DNA of 18,397 nucleotides from positions 1 to 18,397 of the forward strand of contig JAACEH010000037.1 of NCBI GenBank assembly GCA_011682595.1. Direction: 5' to 3'. The stretch comes from Anaerolineaceae bacterium (GTDB taxonomy: Bacteria; Planctomycetota; Phycisphaerae; FEN-1346; JAACEH01). The notes under the pieces are model-generated. The model had not been told where the DNA came from, searched no databases, and was given only the letters and a program-made list of their open reading frames with translations. Made by a program: the position numbers and the translations under genes. Below, one piece after another: positions 1 through 6,411 of this stretch (position 1 is the stretch's first letter; every line of letters begins with the position of its first letter).

Positions 1-635
1 CTCTCGGTGGCGGCCTGGCCGTAGTTGAGGTAGAATCCCGCGTCGCCGGTGACTTCGAATTGCAGGTCGCCGAGCAGGCCCTCCTTCTGCATGTCCAGGA
101 GATGATCGGTGACGGTCTTGACCGTGGCCTTGGTCCGGGTGGCGGTAAAGATGTCCGGCATGCCGATGGCCACCAAGGTGGTGATGACCGCTCCCTTGTC
201 GTCGCGGGCGGTCAGGCCTTCGGTCAGGTAGGGGTCGGTCACGGTGCTTCTGACCGGCGCGTCGCGGAGGTAGGATCGGATCTCCCCGGCCCGCTCCCGG
301 GGGACGCTTTCGGGCAACTGCTGCGGGTCGCGAAGCCAGGCAACCAGTTGCCCGATGGGACCGTTGGGATCGGACAGTTGGCCGAGGGAAATTCCTTCGG
401 GGCGATGGAAGACGACGATGGCCCATGAGTAACGGTACTGTTTGGGGAAAAGTTCCTTGAGGCGTTTCTGGGCGGCCTGGCTTTCGTATGTCTCGGGCAG
501 GTAGAGCTTGGTGCCCTCGACCGACTCCTGGTCGGGCCGCCGGACGAACAGAACCATGGCCAGGGCGGCGGCAATCCACAGCACTGTTATGGCCACAGCA
601 CGGCGAGTGGTGAACGGTCTGGTGGTTTGGCTCAT
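1..635 (-). CDS. MMPL/RND-type membrane transporter, N-terminal part (cut by window edge)
   Basis: The frame runs from ATG at 635-633 to the left window edge without a stop, giving 211 codons. A GAGAAGG-like ribosome site lies just upstream of the ATG. Residues about 13-31 form one hydrophobic helix (VAITVLWIAAALAMVLF) and are followed by a long soluble stretch with LYLPETYESQ, WAIVVFHRPEG, an ITTLVAIGMPD strand and a late VTGDAGFYLNYG. One N-terminal helix followed by a large extracytoplasmic domain ending in a VTGDA-type motif is typical of the MMPL branch of the RND superfamily, which moves lipids or hydrophobic compounds using the proton gradient. The remaining helices lie outside the window, so substrate and full length are unknown. 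It is divergent from the apbE-like gene, with 282 bp between them. A different RND-like exporter remains possible. Confidence 0.7.
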   Translation of the reverse strand, partial: MSQTTRPFTTRRAVAITVLWIAAALAMVLFVRRPDQESVEGTKLYLPETYESQAAQKRLKELFPKQYRYSWAIVVFHRPEGISLGQLSDPNGPIGQLVAWLRDPQQLPESVPRERAGEIRSYLRDAPVRSTVTDPYLTEGLTARDDKGAVITTLVAIGMPDIFTATRTKATVKTVTDHLLDMQKEGLLGDLQFEVTGDAGFYLNYGQAATE

Positions 636-806
636 CACCTTCTCGGGGTCTACTTTCTCCGGATGCTCGCCCCTCGGGCGGCGCCACGGTCTTCGGGCCC
701 GCGACCCGGATCGGCAACCGAACGACCCTCCGGCGATTCTGGGCGAAGGCGAGCCGATATGCTAATCGGTCGCCCAAAAAAGGGCAAGCAAAACTACGGA
801 CGACTG

Positions 807-836
807 TTGACAAAGCCCCCTTGGCGAGGCAAGACT
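807..836 (+). promoter_or_regulatory. Possible promoter of the apbE-like gene
   Basis: A perfect TTGACA at 807-812 is followed after 18 bases by AAGACT (831-836), which matches only three of six -10 positions. A short inverted repeat, AGACT/AGTCT (832-836 and 846-850), overlaps the -10 side and could be an operator or chance. The site is in the divergent spacer about 80 bp before the ATG at 918. Only the -35 hexamer is convincing. Confidence 0.22.
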
Positions 837-917
837 TACGATTACAGTCTGTTTGCGGGGCCAAGGCGCTGCCGGTGGCCCCGCCGAAGCGGACGAAACA
901 GTGGAGAGGTGTGATTC

Positions 918-2045
918 ATGAAGACCGAATGGGCCCGCCGATTCGCGTTGCTGCTGAGCCTGCTGGCCACGGCGAGTTTCGCCGCCGGGTGCGGCGACTC
1001 GCCCCCGCCCGAGGGGAACGGCTACCCGGAGAATGTCCAGAAGGTCCGCTTCCGGGAGGTGACCATCGGCGGCCAGGCGGTGCTGCGCACCGACACCGAC
1101 TTCCAGGTGATGAGCACCGAGTGCCGACTGATTACCTACACCGCCACGCGGGCCCAGGGCCAGGCGGCCATGGCCGTCGCCCTCGAGCGGCTGGAGAGGA
1201 TCGAAAGGGCCCTGACCCGCTACAACCCCAAGAGCGAACTGTCGGTGCTGAACCGATCGGCCGGCCAAGGGGCCATGACCGTCAGCGCGACGACGGGCCG
1301 GGCCATCGCCGCCTCGAAACTCCTGTGGCGGCAGAGCGGCGGCGTCTTCAATCCGCTGGTCGGCCGCTTGATCGGCCTCTGGGAAGAGGCGGACCGCCAG
1401 GACCGCGAGCCGACCGACCAGGCCATCCGGGCGGCCATGGCGCTGCTGGACATGGACAAGATCGAGATCAGCCGGGAGGGCGACAGTTACCGCGTGCGGC
1501 TGGGGCTCGAGGGCATGGCCCTGGACCTTGGCGGGATGGCCAAGGGCTGGGCGGCCCAGGAGGTGGTGGACGAGCTTCGCCGCCGCGAGGGCGTCCGGGC
1601 GGTGCTGGTCATGCTGGGCGGCGACGGGACCGCCTGGAGCAGCAGCGGGTGGCCCCGGCCGTGGAAAATCGGCGTGCAGGACCCGCGGAAAGCCGTCTCC
1701 CGGGACCTCTTTACTCGCGTGCAGGTCAGCAACGGCTCGGTGGTTACCAGCGGGGGGTATTACCGGTACTTCGAGATCGGCGGCCGCCGCCTGAGCCACA
1801 TCATCGATCCGCGCAACGGCCGGCCGACCACCGGCCGGGCGGCCAGTGTGACGGTAATTTGCCCCGACGGCGGGACGGCCGACGGCCTGGCCACGGCCTG
1901 CATGGTCCTGGAGACCGATCAGGCCCTGGAACTGCTCCGGGGCGTACCGCAGGCCGAGGGGCTCATCCTGGAAATAGAGGGCGGCAAACTGTTGCGTCAC
2001 GAGACGAAAGGTTTTGTAGAATACGAGGTGCGCGATCAGCCGTAG
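918..2045 (+). CDS. apbE: FAD:protein FMN transferase (ApbE family), lipoprotein
   Basis: ApbE enzymes take FMN from FAD and attach it covalently to a Thr or Ser of target proteins such as NqrC or RnfG, in a magnesium-dependent reaction on the outer face of the membrane. The 375-residue product begins with a lipoprotein signal (KTEWARR, hydrophobic core, lipobox FAAGC with Cys25), so it should be membrane-anchored outside the cytoplasm. Family motifs are visible in order: LDLGGMAKGWA near residues 202-212, VVTSGGYYRYF near 275, HIIDPRNGRP near 294-303 (usual form HIIDPxTG) and TADGLATACM near 320, where the Asp and Thr normally bind metal. Length is normal for the family. A GGAGAGGTG stretch precedes the ATG. 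No flavinylated partner such as an Rnf or Nqr subunit is nearby, so the target is unknown. A six-base inverted repeat (GCGATC/GATCGC) overlaps the stop but has no T tract. Confidence 0.92.
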   Translation: MKTEWARRFALLLSLLATASFAAGCGDSPPPEGNGYPENVQKVRFREVTIGGQAVLRTDTDFQVMSTECRLITYTATRAQGQAAMAVALERLERIERALTRYNPKSELSVLNRSAGQGAMTVSATTGRAIAASKLLWRQSGGVFNPLVGRLIGLWEEADRQDREPTDQAIRAAMALLDMDKIEISREGDSYRVRLGLEGMALDLGGMAKGWAAQEVVDELRRREGVRAVLVMLGGDGTAWSSSGWPRPWKIGVQDPRKAVSRDLFTRVQVSNGSVVTSGGYYRYFEIGGRRLSHIIDPRNGRPTTGRAASVTVICPDGGTADGLATACMVLETDQALELLRGVPQAEGLILEIEGGKLLRHETKGFVEYEVRDQP

Positions 2046-2078
2046 ATCGCAGGGGTCAGGGCTGGAGATAATTTTGGC

Positions 2079-2106
2079 TTGACACAAAAGGACGGCCTGT
2101 TACTTT
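2079..2106 (+). promoter_or_regulatory. Candidate promoter of the DUF2007-type gene
   Basis: A perfect TTGACA (2079-2084) is followed after 16 bases by TACTTT (2101-2106). Transcription would begin near 2113, between apbE and the next gene. That leaves a short leader carrying the GGAG ribosome site at 2148-2151 and argues against translation from the GTG at 2123. Confidence 0.35.
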
Positions 2107-2158
2107 TTCTTCAGCGCTGAAAGTGTCGGAAGCGACTGGGTTAGAGCGGAGAACATGG

Positions 2159-2653
2159 ATGGGTAATAGTCGCAAGAACGGACAGGACGACGATCGTCCG
2201 GAGCGTGAGGGTCCTGAAGAAATGGAGAAATCTCCTGTTGACAAGTCAGCCGGGACCGGCCGGGGGATGACGCAACTGGTGACGGTTGTTCAGGCCCACA
2301 GCGTAAGAGAAGCTCAAACGATGAAATCGATCCTGGAATCGGCGGAGATTCCGGCCTTCCTGGGCAGCGACGAAAGCTCTGGGGGCGGAACACTTCGCGG
2401 CATACCGATCCTGGTTCCGGAGGAGATGTCCGGCCAGGCGGCGGAGATTCTCGCCGACGCGGCAATGGACGACGACGATGAGGACGGGCTCGAAGACGAA
2501 ATCGACGATGAACTGGATGACCCATGGCGCGAGCGCAACGAACACGAGAGCTATTTCGGCGATCCGATCGCAGAGTTGGACGACGAGGTCGATGACCATT
2601 ACGACGATCTTCGAGGACGACGACGATTTCTGACGCTCCCGCAGTGCAACTGA
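2159..2653 (+). CDS. Small acidic protein with a DUF2007-type domain; C-terminal tail probably frameshifted
   Basis: From ATG 2159 the product has 164 residues. The start is chosen because GGAG at 2148-2151 is seven bases upstream; an in-frame GTG at 2123 has no ribosome site. A charged, probably disordered N-terminus leads to a compact domain starting [17 protein letters not shown] and ending [18 protein letters not shown]. This is the pattern of DUF2007, sometimes called putative signal-transducing protein, whose function is unknown. The C-terminal third is very acidic, with runs of Asp and Glu. The last 13 residues abruptly become basic (RGRRRF...). In the neighbouring frame from 2610 the same bases read FEDDDDF followed by a stop at 2631-2633, which fits the acidic tail much better, so a one-base change near 2609-2612 is likely. 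Domain assignment is from pattern only. Confidence 0.65.
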   Translation: MGNSRKNGQDDDRPEREGPEEMEKSPVDKSAGTGRGMTQLVTVVQAHSVREAQTMKSILESAEIPAFLGSDESSGGGTLRGIPILVPEEMSGQAAEILADAAMDDDDEDGLEDEIDDELDDPWRERNEHESYFGDPIAELDDEVDDHYDDLRGRRRFLTLPQCN

Positions 2654-2699
2654 ACCGATCAAACGAACTCCGGCCGGCTCTTGGCGGAACCGTCCGCGT

Positions 2700-3101
2700 G
2701 TGTCCGGCGACAACGCCGCCGGGGCGGTCGGCAACGGCATCGTCCGCCGCGGCCTGGTCAGCGCCGGCATCGGAACCAGCGGCGTCGTCTTCGCACACGC
2801 CGACCAGATTCAGACCGACCCGCTGGGCCGGGTGCACACCTTCTGCGCAGCGGTGCCCGGCAAGTGGCACGTCATGGGCGTGGTCCTGGCCGCCGGCGGC
2901 AGCCTGCAATGGTACCGCAACACACTGTGCGAAGCCCAGGTGCCCGAGGCCTCCGCGGCGGTGGTCCGCCTGAAGACCGTCACCAGGCCCGACCGCCGCA
3001 ACCGGGCGGCCTACAGTCGCCGATACGCTCAGTTCCGAGCCCTGTATGCGAGCCTGAAAACGGATTTCGCCCGCATGGCGGCCCTGGAAACCGGCCGCTG
3101 A
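2700..3101 (+). pseudogene. Xylulokinase (FGGY family) remnant with both an N-terminal and an internal deletion
   Basis: The frame opens at GTG 2700 and has 133 codons. Residues about 3-75 match the start of the second FGGY-kinase domain of Xyl[41 protein letters not shown] and AAGGSLQW, the regions that bind ATP phosphates. Intact xylulokinases have about 230 residues before this block, including the catalytic Asp; here they are absent, and homology begins almost exactly at the GTG. After NTLCE the sequence jumps to what is normally the extreme C-terminus ([25 protein letters not shown]). About 170-190 residues, with the PYLxGERTP and GGGARS regions, are missing. The fused piece has stayed in one frame. 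No kinase activity is possible. A short expressed protein cannot be excluded, but no clear ribosome site precedes the GTG. Confidence 0.8.
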
Positions 3102-3798
3102 CGAGGCGGCCATCGCCTGAGCGTGCACGCCCGGCCGCCTCAGGGCCTGTTGGCATCCCCCGTTCCATGTTCGCAATGGCAGCAGCAGCAGGCACAATCC
3201 TATGGCTTAATTTAATCCAGAAAAACAGTTTTGTTCGTTGACAGCATACGTCACATGTGGTAATTCTCTCTTGATGTCGGTTGCTCCAGTCAAAGTCTTA
3301 TACGACAATTCGAGTTTGCTTCCAAGCATACCGTGAATCAGTGAACTGTTTTACGCTGGATGGGTAGCAGTTGGGGCGTTCCTGTGCAGTAGAAGTTCGC
3401 AGCCCATGGCGGCCCGGGCCGTCAGGTTGATGTTTTGCGCCGTCGGCCGACATGCGGTGGGCTGCCGGGCTGCAGAAAAGACCGTTCCTGTTGGAAAGCG
3501 CACAAGTGAGAGTCGCTTGGCGCCAGGGCCAACATGTCGGGCATCCCCGCAGGCCGGAGCCCTGGGCAACAGCGGCCATCACTTGGCGAGCAGCAAAATT
3601 GGTGGGGGATGGCCAACCGGCGTTGGTCACATGAAAACAAAGTCGTCCAACCGGAACTATCGACTTTGGAAGGCTTTCGAGGCCTTTCTGACTATTGCGT
3701 CAGAAGGGTCTTCTTTTTTCTGTCGCCCTGGTTGCAGATGAGTGGGCCTTGCAGAGAATGACTGAGAGTCTGTACTGGCATGTACGTCGAGGGAAAAC
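3102..3798. other. 697-bp stretch with no recognisable protein gene
   Basis: This stretch lies between the xylulokinase remnant and the small zinc-ribbon gene. Short open frames exist on both strands (for example 3406-3741 plus and 3298-3630 minus), but their translations show no family motif, no convincing start and frequent Cys/Arg/Pro typical of out-of-frame GC-rich DNA. It does contain a perfect TTGACA at 3238-3243 (17 bases downstream is TAATTC, a poor -10) and a strong intrinsic terminator at 3683-3720. Base composition is less GC-rich around 3180-3350 than in the neighbouring genes. It may be decayed coding DNA, a non-coding RNA locus, or both. I found no RNase P, tmRNA or tRNA signature. 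Confidence 0.5.
3683..3720 (+). terminator. Strong intrinsic terminator with no clear gene upstream
   Basis: A ten-pair stem (CCTTTCTGAC at 3683-3692 against GTCAGAAGGG at 3699-3708, one T-G pair) encloses the six-base loop TATTGC. It is followed by a T-rich tail, TCTTCTTTTTTC. Stem, loop size and tail are all classic for rho-independent termination on the plus strand. The nearest upstream reading frame with homology ends at 3101, so it either ends a long untranslated transcript or an unrecognised RNA. It also insulates the small gene at 3799. Confidence 0.75.
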
Positions 3799-3975
3799 AT
3801 GCGAATGAGAATGAAAGCACTGCCGAAAAAGTCGTTGCCTTGCCTGAGATGCGGAAGAGTGCTGTGGACCGATGCCGCCCATCGGTTCTGCAGGAAATGT
3901 CGCCGCCACAATTCGGAAGTTTATGACACTCCGACGTACCGCCTTGTTGGCGACACGCGCAATCTGGCCGTCTAA
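3799..3975 (+). CDS. 58-residue zinc-ribbon protein, function unknown
   Basis: ATG at 3799 is preceded by GAGGG (3789-3793) with five bases of spacing, and the frame ends at TAA 3973-3975. The product begins MRMRMKALPKKSLPC and carries two CxxC pairs: Cys15/Cys18 (CLRCGRVLW) and Cys31/Cys34 (FCRKCRR), 12 residues apart. This is the layout of a single zinc ribbon. The protein is basic with no signal or membrane segment, so it is likely cytoplasmic and may bind nucleic acid or a protein partner. A good ribosome site, exact four-Cys spacing and a basic ribbon support a real gene despite the small size. It stands alone between the terminator at 3720 and the promoter at 4101. I cannot assign a function. 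Confidence 0.7.
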   Translation: MRMRMKALPKKSLPCLRCGRVLWTDAAHRFCRKCRRHNSEVYDTPTYRLVGDTRNLAV

Positions 3976-4100
3976 CCGACTAACCGAACTCGCCGATCAC
4001 GACAAGGCCGACCGCTAAACTTGCCCTCCGACCCGGGCAACGGACGATTGTGCCATGCCATCGCCTCCGCTGGTTGCCCGGCCCGCCCCGTGAATCGGCC

Positions 4101-4129
4101 TTGACGCTCCCCTGGGACTGTCGTAACAT
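4101..4129 (+). promoter_or_regulatory. Sigma70-like promoter of the six-gene operon
   Basis: TTGACG (4101-4106) and TAACAT (4124-4129) are separated by exactly 17 bases. They match five of six and four of six consensus positions. Transcription would start near 4136, leaving a leader of about 100 bases before the ATG at 4235. It is the best-spaced promoter in the gap before the operon, and no operator palindrome is obvious around it. Confidence 0.5.
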
Positions 4130-4234
4130 GCTCCTCAATAATGTCGGTGGATTCGCCTCTCTCCGCCTTTCGAGGCGCCGCCGCCGGGTCGCTTGGGGCT
4201 GCAAACCGGCCCCGGGAAAGGAACGTGCCAGACC

Positions 4235-5293
4235 ATGAAACCTGTCACAGTGGCCATCTGGGGCTTGCACCACCAGCATCCGCGGTGGTACTGGCCGCTG
4301 TTTGAGAACCTGCCGCAACTCCAGCCGCTGTGCATCTGCGATCGCGACAAGGAGTTTCTGGCCGGGGAGGCCGAGTTCTTCGGCCTGCCGGCCCACGGCG
4401 ATCCGGCCGAGATGCTGGCCCGCCCCGACGTCGAGGCGGTCATGATTTTTCTGCCGCACCGCGAGATGCCCGAGGCCGTCCGCCAGGCCGTCGCGGCGGG
4501 CAAACACGTCCTGGTCGAAAAACCCATGGGGGCCGACCTCGATCAGGTCCGCCAGGTGGCCCGCATCGCGGACTCGACCCGGCTGAAGGTGACCACCGGT
4601 TACTGCTGGCGATTCGATCCCATGGCCCGCAAGATCAGGCAGTGGATCAGCGACGGTCTGCTGGGCCGGATCGTCCACTTCGAGGGCCGCATGACCGCCG
4701 GCGGTCCGTGGCGCTACATCCGCGACAAGGCCCCCTGGATGCTCGAGGCCGCACAGGGCGGCGGGCCGATGGTCAACCTCGGCGTCCACTGGATCGATCT
4801 GTTCCATTGGTGGACCGGTCTGGAGATCATCGCCGTGCAGGGCCGCGCGACCCGCACCGGCGGCGAGCCCCGGCGGACCATCGAGGACAATGCTTACGCG
4901 CTGCTGGAATATGACAGTGGCGCGACCGGCCTGCTGGACATCAGTTACAGCGCCCCGCCGTCGTTCCCCCAGGGCCGCGACCTGCTGGTCTCGATTCGCG
5001 GCACACTCGGCCTGGTCAACTGGGCGCCCTCCTGGGGCGGCGACGATCACCAGGTGCTGCTGGTGACCGAGCACGAGTCGGTCGGCGACGAGAAAGTGCA
5101 GCAGATCGCCGAGCCGACGGCCCCGATTCCCGGCTACTGCGGACAGATGGGGCTGGACTACCTGGCCGACTTCGCCGAAGCGATTCGCCGGGACCGCCCG
5201 GTGGCCATTGCCGTGGCCGACGGCCTGCGGGCCATGCGTGTTGCCTCGGCGGCACTGCAGGCCGCTGAAACAGGTGAACGAGTTACCTTGTAA
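4235..5293 (+). CDS. Gfo/Idh/MocA-family oxidoreductase 1
   Basis: This is a predicted NAD(P)-dependent oxidoreductase of sugars, cyclitols or their derivatives, cytoplasmic, 352 residues. ATG 4235 is preferred over the in-frame ATG 4193 because AAAGGAA (4217-4223) precedes it and the protein then starts directly at the first beta strand (KPVTVAIWG). Family marks are the LVEKPMG catalytic-lysine motif at residues 93-99 (Lys96), a GYCWRFDP strand near 122-129, and GVHWIDLFHWWTG near 183-195, which supplies the Asp/His pair. The glycine-rich dinucleotide loop is unusual: GLHHQHPRW replaces the usual GxGxxA/G. It is the first gene of the operon and ends 35 bases before the next start. Whether it still uses a nicotinamide cofactor in the standard way is uncertain. 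Confidence 0.85.
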   Translation: MKPVTVAIWGLHHQHPRWYWPLFENLPQLQPLCICDRDKEFLAGEAEFFGLPAHGDPAEMLARPDVEAVMIFLPHREMPEAVRQAVAAGKHVLVEKPMGADLDQVRQVARIADSTRLKVTTGYCWRFDPMARKIRQWISDGLLGRIVHFEGRMTAGGPWRYIRDKAPWMLEAAQGGGPMVNLGVHWIDLFHWWTGLEIIAVQGRATRTGGEPRRTIEDNAYALLEYDSGATGLLDISYSAPPSFPQGRDLLVSIRGTLGLVNWAPSWGGDDHQVLLVTEHESVGDEKVQQIAEPTAPIPGYCGQMGLDYLADFAEAIRRDRPVAIAVADGLRAMRVASAALQAAETGERVTL

Positions 5294-5328
5294 GGGAAAA
5301 AACTTACCGCTTTATTGAGGGGTGTCCA

Positions 5329-6342
5329 TTGCCGACCAGAATTGTGGTTACCGATTATCTTGAGCCGGATTTCCAGTGGGAGACCGAGCAGCTCCGCTCC
5401 CGCGGGTTCGATTTCCAGTGGGATCAGCAGCAGTTGAAGTTCGCCGAGCAGGCCGAGCTGATCGAAGCCATCAGCGAGGCCGAGATCGTGGTGGTCAACA
5501 TGGCCCGCCTGACGGCTGAGGTTATCAGCCGGCTCGACAACTGCAAGCTGATCATCCGCCACGGCATCGGTTACGACAATGTCGACCTGGCCGCCGCAAC
5601 GGCCAAGGGCATCCGGCTGGCCAACGTGCCGGACTACTGCGTCCAGGAAGTCGCCGAGCAGAGTGTCATGCTGATCGTCGCGGCGGCCCGCCACCTGTGC
5701 GAACAGCAGAACTCCCTGGCCCGCAGCGTCCGCAAAGGCCAGTGGGACTTCTCGGTCGTGCGCTCGGTCTTCCAGATGAAGGGCAAAACGCTGGGCATCA
5801 TCGGCTGCGGCCGCATCGGCAGCACGGTCCTGCAAATGGTCAGCGGTTTCGGCATGAACCTGCTGGTCTGCGACCCGTACCTGACGGCCGAGCGAAAAGC
5901 GGAACTCGGCCTCCAGACCCACTCCTTCGAAAAAGTCATCAAGGAGTCGGACATCATCACCATCCATACGCCGCTGAACGACCAGACCCGCGGCGCCTTC
6001 AACGCCGAGACGCTGGCCATGATGAAGCCGACCGCCGTGCTGGTGAACACCGCCCGGGGGCCGCTGGTGGTCGACCAGGACCTGGCCCGGGCCCTGCATA
6101 AGGGAACCATCATGGGCGCGGCCATCGACGTTTACGACCTGGAGCCGCCGGGCCGCGACAATCCGCTGCTGGGGGCGCCGAACTGTCTGCTTACGCCGCA
6201 CCTGTCGTGGTACAGCGAGGAATCCGGCTGGAGCATCCGCGAGAAGATTCTCGAGGACATCATCCGCTACTTCGAGGGCCGCCCGCCGCGATTCACCGTC
6301 AACACGGAAGTTGAGGAAGTGCTGAAGAAGCGGGGAGCGTAG
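5329..6342 (+). CDS. D-2-hydroxyacid dehydrogenase (CtBP-like branch)
   Basis: The family reduces 2-keto acids to D-2-hydroxy acids, or the reverse, with NAD(P)H. The 337-residue length is typical. TTG 5329 is the start: GAGGGG (5317-5322) lies six bases upstream and the protein opens with PTRIVVTDYLEPDF. The substrate-side motif RHGIGYDNVDL is at 77-87, the Rossmann loop GCGRIG at 159-164 and CDPY at 181-184, where the Asp suggests NAD over NADP. The catalytic Arg243 (NTARGPLV), Glu272 (DVYDLEPP) and His291 (LTPHLSW) are all present, so the enzyme should be active. The TPHLSW end and overall pattern resemble CtBP-like dehydrogenases more than phosphoglycerate dehydrogenase, and there is no ACT domain. 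It is the second gene of the operon. The substrate is unknown; a sugar-acid or amino-acid-derived 2-keto acid would fit the neighbours. Confidence 0.88.
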   Translation: MPTRIVVTDYLEPDFQWETEQLRSRGFDFQWDQQQLKFAEQAELIEAISEAEIVVVNMARLTAEVISRLDNCKLIIRHGIGYDNVDLAAATAKGIRLANVPDYCVQEVAEQSVMLIVAAARHLCEQQNSLARSVRKGQWDFSVVRSVFQMKGKTLGIIGCGRIGSTVLQMVSGFGMNLLVCDPYLTAERKAELGLQTHSFEKVIKESDIITIHTPLNDQTRGAFNAETLAMMKPTAVLVNTARGPLVVDQDLARALHKGTIMGAAIDVYDLEPPGRDNPLLGAPNCLLTPHLSWYSEESGWSIREKILEDIIRYFEGRPPRFTVNTEVEEVLKKRGA

Positions 6343-6411
6343 CTCATTGTCCGGAGCAACATGAAGCCGAGACCGACCGCCCGGCAAGCCGGGGATGCAA
6401 GGAGACCGACC

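Noticed and set aside
2028..2053. Terminator after apbE from the GCGATC/GATCGC inverted repeat.
   Set aside because: The stem is only six pairs and has no T tract.
762..2087. A 441-codon minus-strand frame opposite the apbE gene.
   Set aside because: ApbE on the plus strand has a lipobox and all signature motifs; the minus-strand translation has none.
3267..3720. RNase P RNA, tmRNA or 6S RNA in the gap with the orphan terminator.
   Set aside because: The conserved RNase P core, the tmRNA tRNA-like ends and a 6S-like long bubble hairpin were looked for by eye and not seen.
3298..3741. Open frames of about 110 codons on both strands in the gap after the xylulokinase remnant.
   Set aside because: They overlap each other on opposite strands, lack ribosome sites and show no motifs, signal sequences or membrane helices.
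4193..4234. Upstream ATG for the first Gfo/Idh/MocA gene.
   Set aside because: The extra residues precede the normal first beta strand, and ATG 4235 has a ribosome site upstream.
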